A stretch of 64,000 nt of DNA, from assembly GCF_003287935.1 (NCBI RefSeq), contig NZ_CP030287.1, positions 3,934,267 through 3,998,266 on the forward strand, written 5' to 3'. The stretch is from Streptomyces sp. ICC1. GTDB taxonomy: Bacteria > Actinomycetota > Actinomycetes > Streptomycetales > Streptomycetaceae. The notes beneath the pieces were generated by a model. The model saw only the letters and a list, made by a program, of their open reading frames with translations. It had not been told where the DNA came from and searched no databases. The position numbers were made by a program, and so were the translations under genes. Shown in pieces: positions 8,798-16,458 of this stretch (positions are counted from its first letter, which is position 1; each line of letters opens with the position of its first letter).

Positions 8798-8815
8798 CGC
8801 TGGCCGCTGGGTTTG

Positions 8816-8848
8816 GGGGGCGGTGCGGGGCGGGACGCAGCCGCCCCC
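8816..8848 (+). terminator. Possible hemB terminator
   Basis: GGGGGCGG (8816-8823) can pair with CCGCCCCC (8841-8848) across a 17-base G-rich loop, 19 bases after the hemB stop. There is no T-tract. The stem is short, so this is a weak call. Confidence 0.35.
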
Positions 8849-8921
8849 GTGCCGCCGACTCGCGTCGTGTCCCGCCCAGGCGCACGCTGGAAGCAGGGTG
8901 AACCCCTGGAGGTGATGCACC

Positions 8922-9194
8922 ATGTCCACACTCGTCGGGTGGCATGCGGAGCTCGAATTCACCGAGGAGGGCCACCGCACCAGTGCGGCGGCCCTGGTAA
9001 GGCTCGGGGACGGCTCCGAGATCAGAGCGCACGGCTACGCCATGCGCCACCCCTCCGACCCGGAGCAGCTGAGGGTCGGGGAAGAGATCGCGGGTGCTCG
9101 CGCGCTCATGGATCTCGCGTCGCAGATGCTGCAGAAGGCCCACTCCGAGATCGACGAGGCGACGGGCCGCCATTCCTACCCGCTCAATCGCTGA
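8922..9194 (+). CDS. DUF1876 domain-containing protein
   Basis: A 90-residue soluble protein of the actinobacterial DUF1876 family (start STLVGWHAELEFTEEGHRTSAAALVRLGDG, with RHPSDPEQLRVGEEIAGARAL in the middle). Its role is unknown; members are small and often found near stress or dsRBD-fold-like genes. ATG 8922 has GGAGG 12 bases upstream (CTGGAGGTGATGCACC). It stands alone between hemB and a convergent ABC transporter. Confidence 0.85.
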   Translation: MSTLVGWHAELEFTEEGHRTSAAALVRLGDGSEIRAHGYAMRHPSDPEQLRVGEEIAGARALMDLASQMLQKAHSEIDEATGRHSYPLNR

Positions 9195-9232
9195 GCGCAC
9201 GGCCGACCCCTGGCCGCCCCCACCCGGAGCCG

Positions 9233-10003
9233 TCAGCGGGTCCGGCCGCGGAACAGGGTGCCCGCCAAGGCCACGGCCACCGCCGTGATGCCCGCGCACC
9301 AGGCCAGCGCCACCCAGGGGGAGTTCCCCGCCGACTGCGCCAGCAGCAGTGCGCGCAGGGATTCGATGACCGGGGTCAGCGGCTGGTTCTCGGCGAAGCC
9401 GTGCAGCCAGGTCGGCATCGTGTGGATCGGGACGAACGCGCTGGACGGGTACGGCAGGAACATCATCAGGAACGTGAAACCGCCAGCCGCCTCGGGGGAC
9501 TTGGCGAGCAGACCGAGTACGGCGGCAAGCCACGAGATCGCCGTGATGTACGCGAGCAGCAGTCCGGCCGCAGCGAGGAAGGCGAGCGGTCCGGCCTGGG
9601 GTCGGAAGCCGATGGCGAGGGCGACGGCGAGGACCAGGACGGTGGACAGCAGGTTGCGCAGGACGGAGGCCGTGACGTGGGCGGCCAGGATCGGGACGCC
9701 TCCGATGTCCAGGGAGCGGAAGCGGTCGACGATCCCGTTCTTCATGTCGTCCGCGACGCTGACGGCGGTGCTCGCCGCGCCGAAGCCCGCGCAGAGGAGC
9801 ATGGCGCCGGGGACGACGTACGTCACGTACTCGGTCCCGGTGTCGATGGCGCCGCCGAAGAAGTAGACGAAGATCAGCATCAGCATCACGGGGAGCATCA
9901 GCGCGGCGATCAGCGCGTCCGGGCTGCGGCGGCTGATGCGCAGGCTGCGGCCGGCCAGCGCGAGCGCGGCGGTGGGGGCAGTCATCGTGGTCGTCATGGT
10001 CAT
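9233..10003 (-). CDS. ABC-2 type transporter permease (drug-export type)
   Basis: A 256-residue inner-membrane permease with six predicted helices (LIAALMLPVMLMLIFVYFF, VVPGAMLLCAGFGAASTAV, VLRNLLSTVLVLAVALAIGF, LLAYITAISWLAAVLGLLA, FLMMFLPYPSSAFVP and a C-terminal helix). It is related to the DrrB family that exports antibiotics. Its ATG at 10003 overlaps the stop of the ATPase gene (ATGA), so the two form one coupled exporter. The substrate is unknown. Expression is probably controlled by the divergent TetR gene at 11037. Confidence 0.88.
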   Translation of the reverse strand: MTMTTTMTAPTAALALAGRSLRISRRSPDALIAALMLPVMLMLIFVYFFGGAIDTGTEYVTYVVPGAMLLCAGFGAASTAVSVADDMKNGIVDRFRSLDIGGVPILAAHVTASVLRNLLSTVLVLAVALAIGFRPQAGPLAFLAAAGLLLAYITAISWLAAVLGLLAKSPEAAGGFTFLMMFLPYPSSAFVPIHTMPTWLHGFAENQPLTPVIESLRALLLAQSAGNSPWVALAWCAGITAVAVALAGTLFRGRTR

Positions 10004-10929
10004 CGGGCAGCTCCCGTCAGGGCGAGGAACACGTCGTCGAGGGTGGCGGTGCGCACCGCGAAGCGGGCGATGTCGGTGCAGTCCGGGTCGAGTTCGTCGA
10101 GCAGGGCACGGACGTGGGCCGCGCTGCCGTCGGTGGGCAGGCCCAGGGTGAGCTCGTCCGGTACGAGGTGCACCGCGCGCGGGGTCAGTGCGTCGTAGGC
10201 GGCCCGGTGGGTCAGGGTCAGGTCGAGGCGGTGGCCCGCGACCCGCGACTTGAGCGCGGCGGGCGTGCCCTCGGCGACGATCCGCCCCTCGGCCAGGACG
10301 ACGACGCGGTCGGCGAGCCGGTCGGCCTCCTCCAGGTACTGGGTGGTGAGCAGCACGGTCGTGCCGTCCGCGCGCAGTTCCCGTACGAGGTCCCACAGGT
10401 CCTGGCGGCTGCGCGGGTCGAGTCCGGTCGTCGGCTCGTCCAGGAAGATCACCTCCGGCTGCGAGACCAGGCTTGCGGCGAGGTCGAGGCGCCGTCGCAT
10501 GCCTCCCGAGTACGTCTTCGCCGTGCGCGCGGCGGCCTCGGCGAGTCCGAAGCGCTCCAGCAGTTCGTCGGCCCGGGCCCGCGCCGCGCGCGGGCGCAGT
10601 CCGCGCAGGCGGCCCATCATGCGCAGCATCTCGGCGCCGGTCTGGAGTTCGTCGACGGCCGCGAACTGCCCGGTGAGGCTGATGGAGCGGCGTACGAGGG
10701 CCCGTGCGGACGCGGTGTCGTGGCCCGCGACGCGGGCGGTCCCGGAGTCGGGCTCGGTGAGGGTCGCCAAGATGCGGACGGTGGTGGTCTTCCCGGCGCC
10801 GTTGGGGCCGAGGAGGGCGAGGACGCTGCCGCGCGGGACGGCGAGGTCGATGCCGTCGAGGACGCGCAGGGCGCCGTAGGACTTGGTCAGGGCGGTGGCG
10901 TGGATGCCGAGGTCGTCGTGCGTGGTCAT
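10000..10929 (-). CDS. ABC transporter ATP-binding protein (DrrA-like)
   Basis: A 309-residue ATPase with Walker A (LLGPNGAGKTTT), the signature motif (YSGGMRRRLDLAASL), Walker B (VIFLDEPTTGLD) and the C-terminal DrrA-type extension. Together with the downstream permease it would form a drug or lipid exporter. The GTG/ATG start at 10929 faces the TetR gene across about 107 bases that contain inverted GCGTA/TACGC repeats, a likely shared operator. Confidence 0.92.
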   Translation of the reverse strand: MTTHDDLGIHATALTKSYGALRVLDGIDLAVPRGSVLALLGPNGAGKTTTVRILATLTEPDSGTARVAGHDTASARALVRRSISLTGQFAAVDELQTGAEMLRMMGRLRGLRPRAARARADELLERFGLAEAAARTAKTYSGGMRRRLDLAASLVSQPEVIFLDEPTTGLDPRSRQDLWDLVRELRADGTTVLLTTQYLEEADRLADRVVVLAEGRIVAEGTPAALKSRVAGHRLDLTLTHRAAYDALTPRAVHLVPDELTLGLPTDGSAAHVRALLDELDPDCTDIARFAVRTATLDDVFLALTGAAR

Positions 10930-10955
10930 CGCGGACCGCGCTCCCTTCTGGCTTC

Positions 10956-10983
10956 TGCGTATGGGTTACGCGCTACTGCGTAA
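10956..10983. promoter_or_regulatory. Candidate TetR operator between exporter and regulator
   Basis: TTACGC (10966-10971) and GCGTAA (10978-10983) form an inverted repeat with a 6-base spacer. A further GCGTA at 10956-10960 pairs with the same TACGC at 10967-10971. The position between divergent TetR and ABC genes suggests it is the regulator's binding site. Inferred from position and symmetry. Confidence 0.5.
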
Positions 10984-11036
10984 GTAATACACAGAACTAG
11001 GATGTGGGTCAACGACTCATCAGGGAGGAGGCGGCG

Positions 11037-11807
11037 ATGGCGAAGGACCCCGACGGGGAAACCGGGCTCCCGGCGAGCCTGGAGATGGCCTGGGGTCTGC
11101 GCGAACGCCCCGGCAAGGGCCCCCGCCCCACCCTCACGCTCCCCCGGATCGTGGACGCCGCCGTCGCGCTCGCCGCGGGGGAGGGGATGGACGCCGTCTC
11201 CATGGGCCGGGTGGCCAAGGAACTGGGCGTCTCGACGATGTCCCTCTACCGGTACGTCACGGCGAAGGAAGAGCTGTACATCCTGATGGCCGACGCGGGC
11301 GTCGGCACCCCGCCGCCCGAGCCGTCCGGCGGCGGGGAGGGGATGGGCTGGCGGGAGCTGCTGTCGCAGTGGGCGTACGCGCAGCGGACCGTCCTGATGA
11401 TGAACACCTGGATCCTGCGCATCCCGATCACCGGGGCGCCGGTCAGCCCGAACCAGCTCGCCTGGATGGAACGCGGGCTCGCGGCGATGGCCGGGACCGC
11501 CCTGCGGGAGAGCGAGAAGGTCTCGGCGATCGTCCTCATCGGGGGCCTGGTCCGCAACGAGGCGACGATGGCCGCGGACATGATGGACGCCATCGTGAAG
11601 TCCGGCGTCGCACCGGACCAGGTGCTGGGCCAGTACGTGCGCACGCTGCGGCTGATGACCGGCCCGGACACGCACCCGGCGGTGACCCGGCTGCTGGAGT
11701 CCGACGCGTTCACGGGCTCGGACGAGCCGGACTTCCAGTTCCGCTTCGGCCTGAACCGCATTCTGGACGGCCTGGCCGCGCTGATCGGCGAGCGGTCCGC
11801 TCCGTGA
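11037..11807 (+). CDS. TetR family transcriptional regulator
   Basis: A 256-residue repressor. The N-terminal helix-turn-helix runs through about residues 35-80 (IVDAAVALAAGEGMDAVSMGRVAKELGVSTMSLYRYV), followed by a TetR_C-type ligand-binding domain (PNQLAWMERGLAAMAGTALRESEK). ATG 11037 has AGGGAGGAG just upstream; the in-frame GTG/ATG at 11004 lacks this. It is divergent from a drug-type ABC exporter and probably represses it until an inducer binds. Confidence 0.88.
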   Translation: MAKDPDGETGLPASLEMAWGLRERPGKGPRPTLTLPRIVDAAVALAAGEGMDAVSMGRVAKELGVSTMSLYRYVTAKEELYILMADAGVGTPPPEPSGGGEGMGWRELLSQWAYAQRTVLMMNTWILRIPITGAPVSPNQLAWMERGLAAMAGTALRESEKVSAIVLIGGLVRNEATMAADMMDAIVKSGVAPDQVLGQYVRTLRLMTGPDTHPAVTRLLESDAFTGSDEPDFQFRFGLNRILDGLAALIGERSAP

Positions 11808-11959
11808 GCCCTTGGGGCGGACGTGAGGGAGGCGCAGGAGCGGGCCGCCGCCCTCTACGGCAGCGACGGGGAGCTTGAGGGCGAGGCCGTGGCGGTCGGC
11901 AACGCTCCGCCGGCGTCCGAGCCCCAAAGCCCGCCGGCCCCGCCGCCGGCGCGACCGCT

Positions 11960-12430
11960 TCAGGCGCTGAGCCGGCCCGCCAGCCGGGTCATCGCCTCCC
12001 GGAGTTCGCGTTCCGCGCCCAGCGGGACGATCGCCGCGCGGGTCGGGACGCGGACGCCGCCCGTCAGGGCCACCCGGGTGCCGCCGCCCGGTTCCGGGGC
12101 GGCGGCCATGCCGATGATCAGGAAGCGGCTCTGGAGCCAGCACCAGCCCGGGCGCAGGACGCCGCGGAAGTGCGCGCGCAGACCGTATTTGCTGCGCGCC
12201 AGGGCCTCCACGCGGTCGCCCGTGACCCGGAGCACGCGCACGGTGCGCATGTCCGGCTGGAAGCGGCCGAACTCGCCCTCCAGGTCCGACATCACCGCCC
12301 AGACGGCCTCCACGGGGGCCGGGAGGACCCCTTCGACGACCCGGGCTCCCGGGACGCCGGCCGCCATGACGCGCAGGCGGGCGATCGAATCCATCTCGTA
12401 CGTCCTGTCGTATGCCCTCTCGTACGTCAT
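11960..12430 (-). CDS. SRPBCC-fold protein (polyketide cyclase/START-like)
   Basis: A 156-residue protein that reads like an SRPBCC domain: VVEGVLPAPVEAVWAVMSDLEGEFGRFQP near the N-terminus, beta strands in the middle and a C-terminal helix (ELREAMTRLAGRL). Such domains bind hydrophobic ligands in the cytoplasm. ATG 12430 overlaps the stop of the sigma-factor gene (ATGA), so it is the third gene of a coupled unit and may serve the same response. The 150 bases between its stop and the convergent TetR gene show no gene. Confidence 0.72.
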   Translation of the reverse strand: MTYERAYDRTYEMDSIARLRVMAAGVPGARVVEGVLPAPVEAVWAVMSDLEGEFGRFQPDMRTVRVLRVTGDRVEALARSKYGLRAHFRGVLRPGWCWLQSRFLIIGMAAAPEPGGGTRVALTGGVRVPTRAAIVPLGAERELREAMTRLAGRLSA

Positions 12431-12966
12431 GCGGACCACGCCTTCCGGAAGCTCGAACGGGCCCGGTGCAGCCGGGACTTGGCGGTGCCCGGCGGGACGC
12501 CGAGCAGGGCGGCGGCGGACTCCTCGTCGAGGCCTTCGACGTCCCGGAGTACGAGGACGGCCCGGTGAGCGGGGGAGAGGCGGGCCAGGACGTCCTCGAT
12601 GTCGACGGCGAGCTGCGGGTCGTCCGGGGCGGGTACGTCGGCCAGTTCGGCCGGGCGGTCGCGGGCCGCGCGCCGGGCGGTGCGGACGGCTTCGCGGACC
12701 GCGACGGACCGGACCCAGCCGTACAGGGTCTCCGGGTCCCGCAGGGTGCGCAGCGACCGAAAGACGTTGAGCAGGGCCTCCTGCGTGGCGTCCGGGCCGT
12801 CCGCGAGGGCGATCGGTACGCAGATCCGGGCGATGTACGGGGTCAGGTGGTCGAGGAGGTCGTGCAGCGCGAGGGTGTCTCCGCCCCGGGCCGCGCGCGC
12901 GAGGGCGACTCCCCGGGCGCGGGCGGCGGGGGTGAGGGGTCCCCTCGGCGGGGCCGGCGGGTTCAC
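12427..12966 (-). CDS. ECF-type RNA polymerase sigma factor
   Basis: A 179-residue sigma-70 family protein. Region 2 covers about residues 30-100 (DATQEALLNVFRSLRTLRD, LYGWVRSVAVREAVR), and region 4 is at the C-terminus (LSPAHRAVLVLRDVEGLDEESAAALLGVPPGTAKSRL). No zinc-finger anti-sigma gene is adjacent. The upstream partner is a four-helix membrane protein (DUF3995), which might act as the sensor. The GTG start at 12966 overlaps the upstream stop (GTGA). Confidence 0.88.
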   Translation of the reverse strand: MNPPAPPRGPLTPAARARGVALARAARGGDTLALHDLLDHLTPYIARICVPIALADGPDATQEALLNVFRSLRTLRDPETLYGWVRSVAVREAVRTARRAARDRPAELADVPAPDDPQLAVDIEDVLARLSPAHRAVLVLRDVEGLDEESAAALLGVPPGTAKSRLHRARSSFRKAWSA

Positions 12967-13394
12967 CGGGCTCGCGCCAGACGCGCCGCGGCCCAGCCGA
13001 AGCCGAGGCAGGCGGGGGTGTAGAGCGCGAGGTTGAGGGTGCGGAAGGGGCCGTCCGCCGGGCTGTCGAGGAGGCCGGCGGCCCAGCCCAGGCCCGCGAG
13101 GCCGCGTACGGCCAGACCGGCGGCGACGGCTGCCGTCACCAGGCGGGCGGGCCGCCCTCCCTGGCCCCGCGCGTGCGCGAGTACGGCGGCGGCCCCGGTC
13201 AGGGTGAGCGCGGCGAGCGGCAGGACGACGGGCGGCCCGAAGGACACCTCCGTGCCGAGCACGGCCAGCGACAGGGTCCGCTCGTCGGGGGCGGGCCAGG
13301 TCAGGCCGGTGGCCCAGTACAGGTGGACCAGCCCGTCGGTGGCGAGCAGCGCGGCGAGCGTCCGCCCGGTGCGCCTTCGCGTCGTGTCCTTCAT
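12963..13394 (-). CDS. DUF3995 membrane protein
   Basis: A 143-residue membrane protein with four predicted helices: LAALLATDGLVHLYWATGL, VVLPLAALTLTGAAAVLA, LVTAAVAAGLAVRGLAGLGW and LALYTPACLGFGWAAARLA. It matches the DUF3995 pattern, a family of unknown role. ATG 13394 is preferred to the upstream in-frame start at 13475, because the extra part lies in an inverted-repeat leader. It is the first gene of the DUF3995-sigma-SRPBCC unit and could modulate the sigma factor (inference). Confidence 0.75.
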   Translation of the reverse strand: MKDTTRRRTGRTLAALLATDGLVHLYWATGLTWPAPDERTLSLAVLGTEVSFGPPVVLPLAALTLTGAAAVLAHARGQGGRPARLVTAAVAAGLAVRGLAGLGWAAGLLDSPADGPFRTLNLALYTPACLGFGWAAARLARAR

Positions 13395-13436
13395 GTGTGC
13401 CCCCTCGGTGGTGAAACGCTCCGGCACACAGAGGAG

Positions 13437-13470
13437 GGGGCTCACAGGGGAGACGTTCCCTGTGAGCCCC
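13437..13470. promoter_or_regulatory. Large inverted repeat upstream of the sigma-factor unit
   Basis: GGGGCTCACAGGG (13437-13449) and CCCTGTGAGCCCC (13458-13470) are perfect 13-base complements around an 8-base loop, 43 bases upstream of the DUF3995 ATG. It could be an operator, a leader hairpin, or a terminator for whatever gene truly lies to the right. That region is unreliable because adapter sequence begins only 36 bases away. Confidence 0.6.
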
Positions 13471-13505
13471 GTCACGCGAGCGGGTGAGCGGCTGAGGGGG
13501 TGGGG

Positions 13506-13581
13506 CTGTCTTTTTTACACATCTCCGAGCCCACGAGACTAGGCATGCCCTCGTCTGGCGTTTTCTGTTTGAAAAAAAAAA
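13506..13581 (+). other. Illumina Nextera adapter, index and poly-A embedded in the assembly
   Basis: Bases 13506-13539 match the Nextera transposase read-through sequence (CTGTCTCTTATACACATCT followed by CCGAGCCCACGAGAC) at 32 of 34 positions. Bases 13540-13547 read TAGGCATG, which I recall as index N706. Bases 13548-13571 match the P7 flow-cell sequence at about 18 of 24 positions. A run of ten A follows at 13572-13581, as produced when a read runs past the end of its fragment. This is library sequence, not genome, so the join is probably an assembly artefact. Confidence 0.95.
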
Positions 13582-15602
13582 GCTGGGGTCGGGGCCATGG
13601 GAGGACACGGGGACTCCACGGTTCGGGGCTTCGGCGCGGCGCGCCGGATGAAGCCGAGGTAACTGCCTCCGGCGGCGATCGTCAGGAAGAACATCCCGGC
13701 GAACATCGGGAAGCTGAGGGCGTCGAAGGTGGCGGCGCTGACCAGGGCGACGAGGGCCGAGGCGAAGAAGGCCTGGCCGAGCTCGCGGTCGGACTCGCAG
13801 GCGGCGATTCTCCGGATGGCGCCGCCCTGGTGGATCCCGGTGAGGAACAGGGCCAGGAGCGCGACGAGGCCCAGCAGGCCCATTTCCGCCAGGGTCAGCA
13901 TGTACTGGTTGTCGGTGAAGAAGTAGAGGTCGGGGGTGAAGGTGCCCAGGCCCCGTCCGAACAGCGGGCGGTCCTCCAGGTAGGGGACGATCGCGCTGTA
14001 CTTGACGGTTCGGGCCTGGGTGCTGCTGTCGGAGTTCGACAGGAAGGACGCGAAGAGCGTGGTGATCGTGCCGATCAGCCCCGGTACGAGGACCTTGAAG
14101 ATCGCCACGGAACCCAGGAGCAGGCCGAAGGTGGTCCAGCGCCGCTGCGGCTTCCACCGCGGCACCATCACCAGGACGACGATCAGCGCGCCGATGATGG
14201 AGGTGCGCGACACCGTCAGCGGCAGGGCCCCGCCCATCAGGGCCACCGGTGCCCAGCGGCGCCACCGGGTCAGGTGCGCGCGGGCCGGATCGAAGGCCTG
14301 CTGCACGGCGAAGGGCAGCATCAGGGCGAGCATGCCGCCGAACTCCAGCGGCTGCGCCGTCGTCGAGCGCGGCCTGGTGAAGGCCCCCCGGTCGAGCGCG
14401 GTGATCTGGGCCACGCTCGACTGGAGCCCCGGGATGCTGATCTTCTCGGCGATGTTCGTGGCGGTGAAGAAGTCGTAGTAGCCGATGGCGGCCACCAGCG
14501 CCCCCATCACCACGGCCCGTCGCAGCAGGACGTCGAGGCGGGCCCGGTCCTGGATGCCGGCCGACACCAGCACCACGATCGAGACCCAGACGAGCAGTCC
14601 GATCAGCCCGCGGTCGGCCCCCAGCACCTCCTTGTGGGTACTGCCCCGGGAGGCGTTCCCGAGGTAGGAGGCGAGGACCGACACGGCCAGCAGCCACATC
14701 GCGATCCGGGGCAGCCGGGTGCCGTGAGCGGGCCGGATCCGGCCGGTCAGCCAGGTCGCGAGGTACCAGAACAGCCCCAGGATCGCGAACACGTTGGCCG
14801 GGGTGCCCACCCCTCCCAGCCCCGGAAGGGTGAGGTTCGAGGGGATGAAGAAGGCCAGCGCGAGATAGCCGGTGAGCAGCGCGGTGGCGTCCAGTTGCCG
14901 GGCCCTGGTCCGCCTGCGCACCCGCGCCGTCGCCCCGGCGGCCGCTCCGCCGGCTTCGGCGGCCCGCGCGGCTTCGACTGCTTCGCGCCGCCGGCGCCGG
15001 GACGCGAGCAGGCTCTCCGTCACGAAGGACAGGGTGAAGCCGGCGACCAGGCCGGCGATGAGGACGGCGAGCACCTGTTGGTAGCGGCTCTTGAGCTGGG
15101 GCTTGGGGGTCTGCGGGAGCACCACCGGGGCGGTCTGCACGAAGTAGGCGGGTTGTACCTTGGCCGCCGACTGGAGGGCGTTGAGCTGCTCCCCGGCGAA
15201 CGCGGTGAGCGTGCTGGTCTCCTTGAGCACCTTGGCCCGGTCGTTGCCCGTGACCGTTAACGTGAGCATGGGGCCCGAGGTGTTCGCGGCGAATCCGACG
15301 GTGTAGGGATCGGTGACGCCGAGCCCCTGCAGGTCCCGGGCCGCGTCGGCCCCCGACAGGGTCCTGATGAGCACGTCGGCGGTGACGACCAGCGAACCGC
15401 CCGCGTTGGAGATGGGGTTGCCGAAGGTCGGAGCCAGTTCCGCGACCGCCGAGGAGTCGAGCAGCGCCACCGAGCTCTGCGACTGGTAGGACACCGGAAC
15501 CGACTCGTACAGGTGCAGGCCGGCGAGGATTCCCATCATCGTCAGGGGCATCATCACGTACCAGCGGCGCCTCAACACGGCGCCTATCTCACCGATGTTC
15601 AC
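13539..15602 (-). CDS. Wzz-like chain-length domain fused to Wzy/O-antigen-ligase-like polymerase; 3' end artefactual
   Basis: The frame encodes 687 residues. Residues 1-215 resemble a polysaccharide co-polymerase (Wzz): a first helix at about 16-32, a periplasmic-type domain, then a second helix at about 175-198 followed by a basic stretch. Residues 240-680 hold about ten more helices and the loop DRPLFGRGLGTFTPD, typical of Wzy/WaaL glycan polymerases or ligases. The fused form would couple polymerisation with length control at the membrane. About the last 13 residues (FFFQTENARRGHA) and the TAG stop come from adapter and poly-A, so the true C-terminus is missing. It is divergent from a second Wzz-like gene. 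Confidence 0.8.
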   Translation of the reverse strand: MNIGEIGAVLRRRWYVMMPLTMMGILAGLHLYESVPVSYQSQSSVALLDSSAVAELAPTFGNPISNAGGSLVVTADVLIRTLSGADAARDLQGLGVTDPYTVGFAANTSGPMLTLTVTGNDRAKVLKETSTLTAFAGEQLNALQSAAKVQPAYFVQTAPVVLPQTPKPQLKSRYQQVLAVLIAGLVAGFTLSFVTESLLASRRRRREAVEAARAAEAGGAAAGATARVRRRTRARQLDATALLTGYLALAFFIPSNLTLPGLGGVGTPANVFAILGLFWYLATWLTGRIRPAHGTRLPRIAMWLLAVSVLASYLGNASRGSTHKEVLGADRGLIGLLVWVSIVVLVSAGIQDRARLDVLLRRAVVMGALVAAIGYYDFFTATNIAEKISIPGLQSSVAQITALDRGAFTRPRSTTAQPLEFGGMLALMLPFAVQQAFDPARAHLTRWRRWAPVALMGGALPLTVSRTSIIGALIVVLVMVPRWKPQRRWTTFGLLLGSVAIFKVLVPGLIGTITTLFASFLSNSDSSTQARTVKYSAIVPYLEDRPLFGRGLGTFTPDLYFFTDNQYMLTLAEMGLLGLVALLALFLTGIHQGGAIRRIAACESDRELGQAFFASALVALVSAATFDALSFPMFAGMFFLTIAAGGSYLGFIRRAAPKPRTVESPCPPMAPTPAFFFQTENARRGHA

Positions 15603-15682
15603 GAACGCCCCCCATGAGGGCCGGGAACCGATGGCGGGCCGACCCGCGTCCTGGGAAGATCGATCACGACGGAAGGAATCCT

Positions 15683-16372
15683 GTGTCGCCTGGTGAGTTG
15701 TTCCGCACGCTGCGCCGCCGCTGGTACGTCCTGGTGCTGGCGGCGGCGCTCGCGGCCGCCGGAGCCCTGCAGGTGCTCCGCCCCACCCAGACCTACGTGA
15801 GCACGGCGATCGTCGTGCTCAAGCCGCCGGTGACCGGCAACCAGCCCAACCAGCTCGCCAACCTGCAGCCGCCGCTGGCCGCGGTCTCCTACGCGGCGGT
15901 GCAGCAGTTGGACTCCCCGGACGGGGAGGCCGAGTTGCGCGCCGCGGGGGTGGAGGGCGAGTACCGGATGACACCGCGCAACAGCGGCACGAGCGTCACC
16001 CCCCGCTATCTGATCCCCTCGCTCCAGGTGCAGGCGGAGCACGTGGACCCCGTCGTGGCCGACCGCTCCGTCCTGAAGGTCGTCGAGGTCTACACGAAGC
16101 ACCTCTCGGACATGCAGGCCGAGCAGCGGATCCCGGCGGCGGCGCGGATGAGCGTGACCCTCCTCGTACCGCCGACCTCGGTCGCGCAGACCGGTACGAA
16201 GAGCCGTGGCCTGGCCGGGACGGCGCTGCTGGCCGTGGTCGGCGGAGTCGCGTGCACGCTGTGGACCGACCAGCTCCTGACACGCCGGAGCCGGAGCCGG
16301 CGCGAAAGCGCCGACGCCGGTCCGCAGGAGACGGCCGAAGGCCGTGTACCCGCGGCCGCGGCGGCCCGCTGA
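15683..16372 (+). CDS. Wzz-like polysaccharide co-polymerase/chain-length protein
   Basis: A 229-residue membrane protein. The N-terminus SPGELFRTLRRRWYVLVLAA places a first helix at about residues 15-35. An extracytoplasmic domain with VLKPPVTGNQPNQLANLQ follows, then a second helix near residue 185-205 and a short basic tail. This is the layout of Wzz/KpsE-like proteins that govern glycan length or export. It lacks a BY-kinase domain. GTG 15683 has GGAAGGA 5 bases upstream. It is transcribed away from the Wzz-Wzy fusion gene over a shared 80-base promoter region. Confidence 0.78.
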   Translation: MSPGELFRTLRRRWYVLVLAAALAAAGALQVLRPTQTYVSTAIVVLKPPVTGNQPNQLANLQPPLAAVSYAAVQQLDSPDGEAELRAAGVEGEYRMTPRNSGTSVTPRYLIPSLQVQAEHVDPVVADRSVLKVVEVYTKHLSDMQAEQRIPAAARMSVTLLVPPTSVAQTGTKSRGLAGTALLAVVGGVACTLWTDQLLTRRSRSRRESADAGPQETAEGRVPAAAAAR

Positions 16373-16387
16373 GGAAGCGGGCCGCCG
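16359..16387 (+). terminator. Hairpin terminator over the stop codon of the Wzz-like gene
   Basis: An 11-bp GC stem (16359-16369 with 16377-16387) whose 7-base loop contains the TGA stop at 16370-16372. It probably ends transcription from the left and separates it from the convergent glycosyltransferase gene. Confidence 0.65.
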
Positions 16388-16458
16388 GGCCGGGTGTGCC
16401 CCAACCGCGGGGCGGTGGTGCGGATGGTGCATGTGGTGCGGGTGGTGCGGAGAATTCA

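Noticed and set aside
13500..13620. Idea that the AT-rich stretch near 13.5 kb is an attachment site, promoter or foreign DNA
   Set aside because: It matches a commercial sequencing adapter base by base over most of its length, including an index and poly-A.
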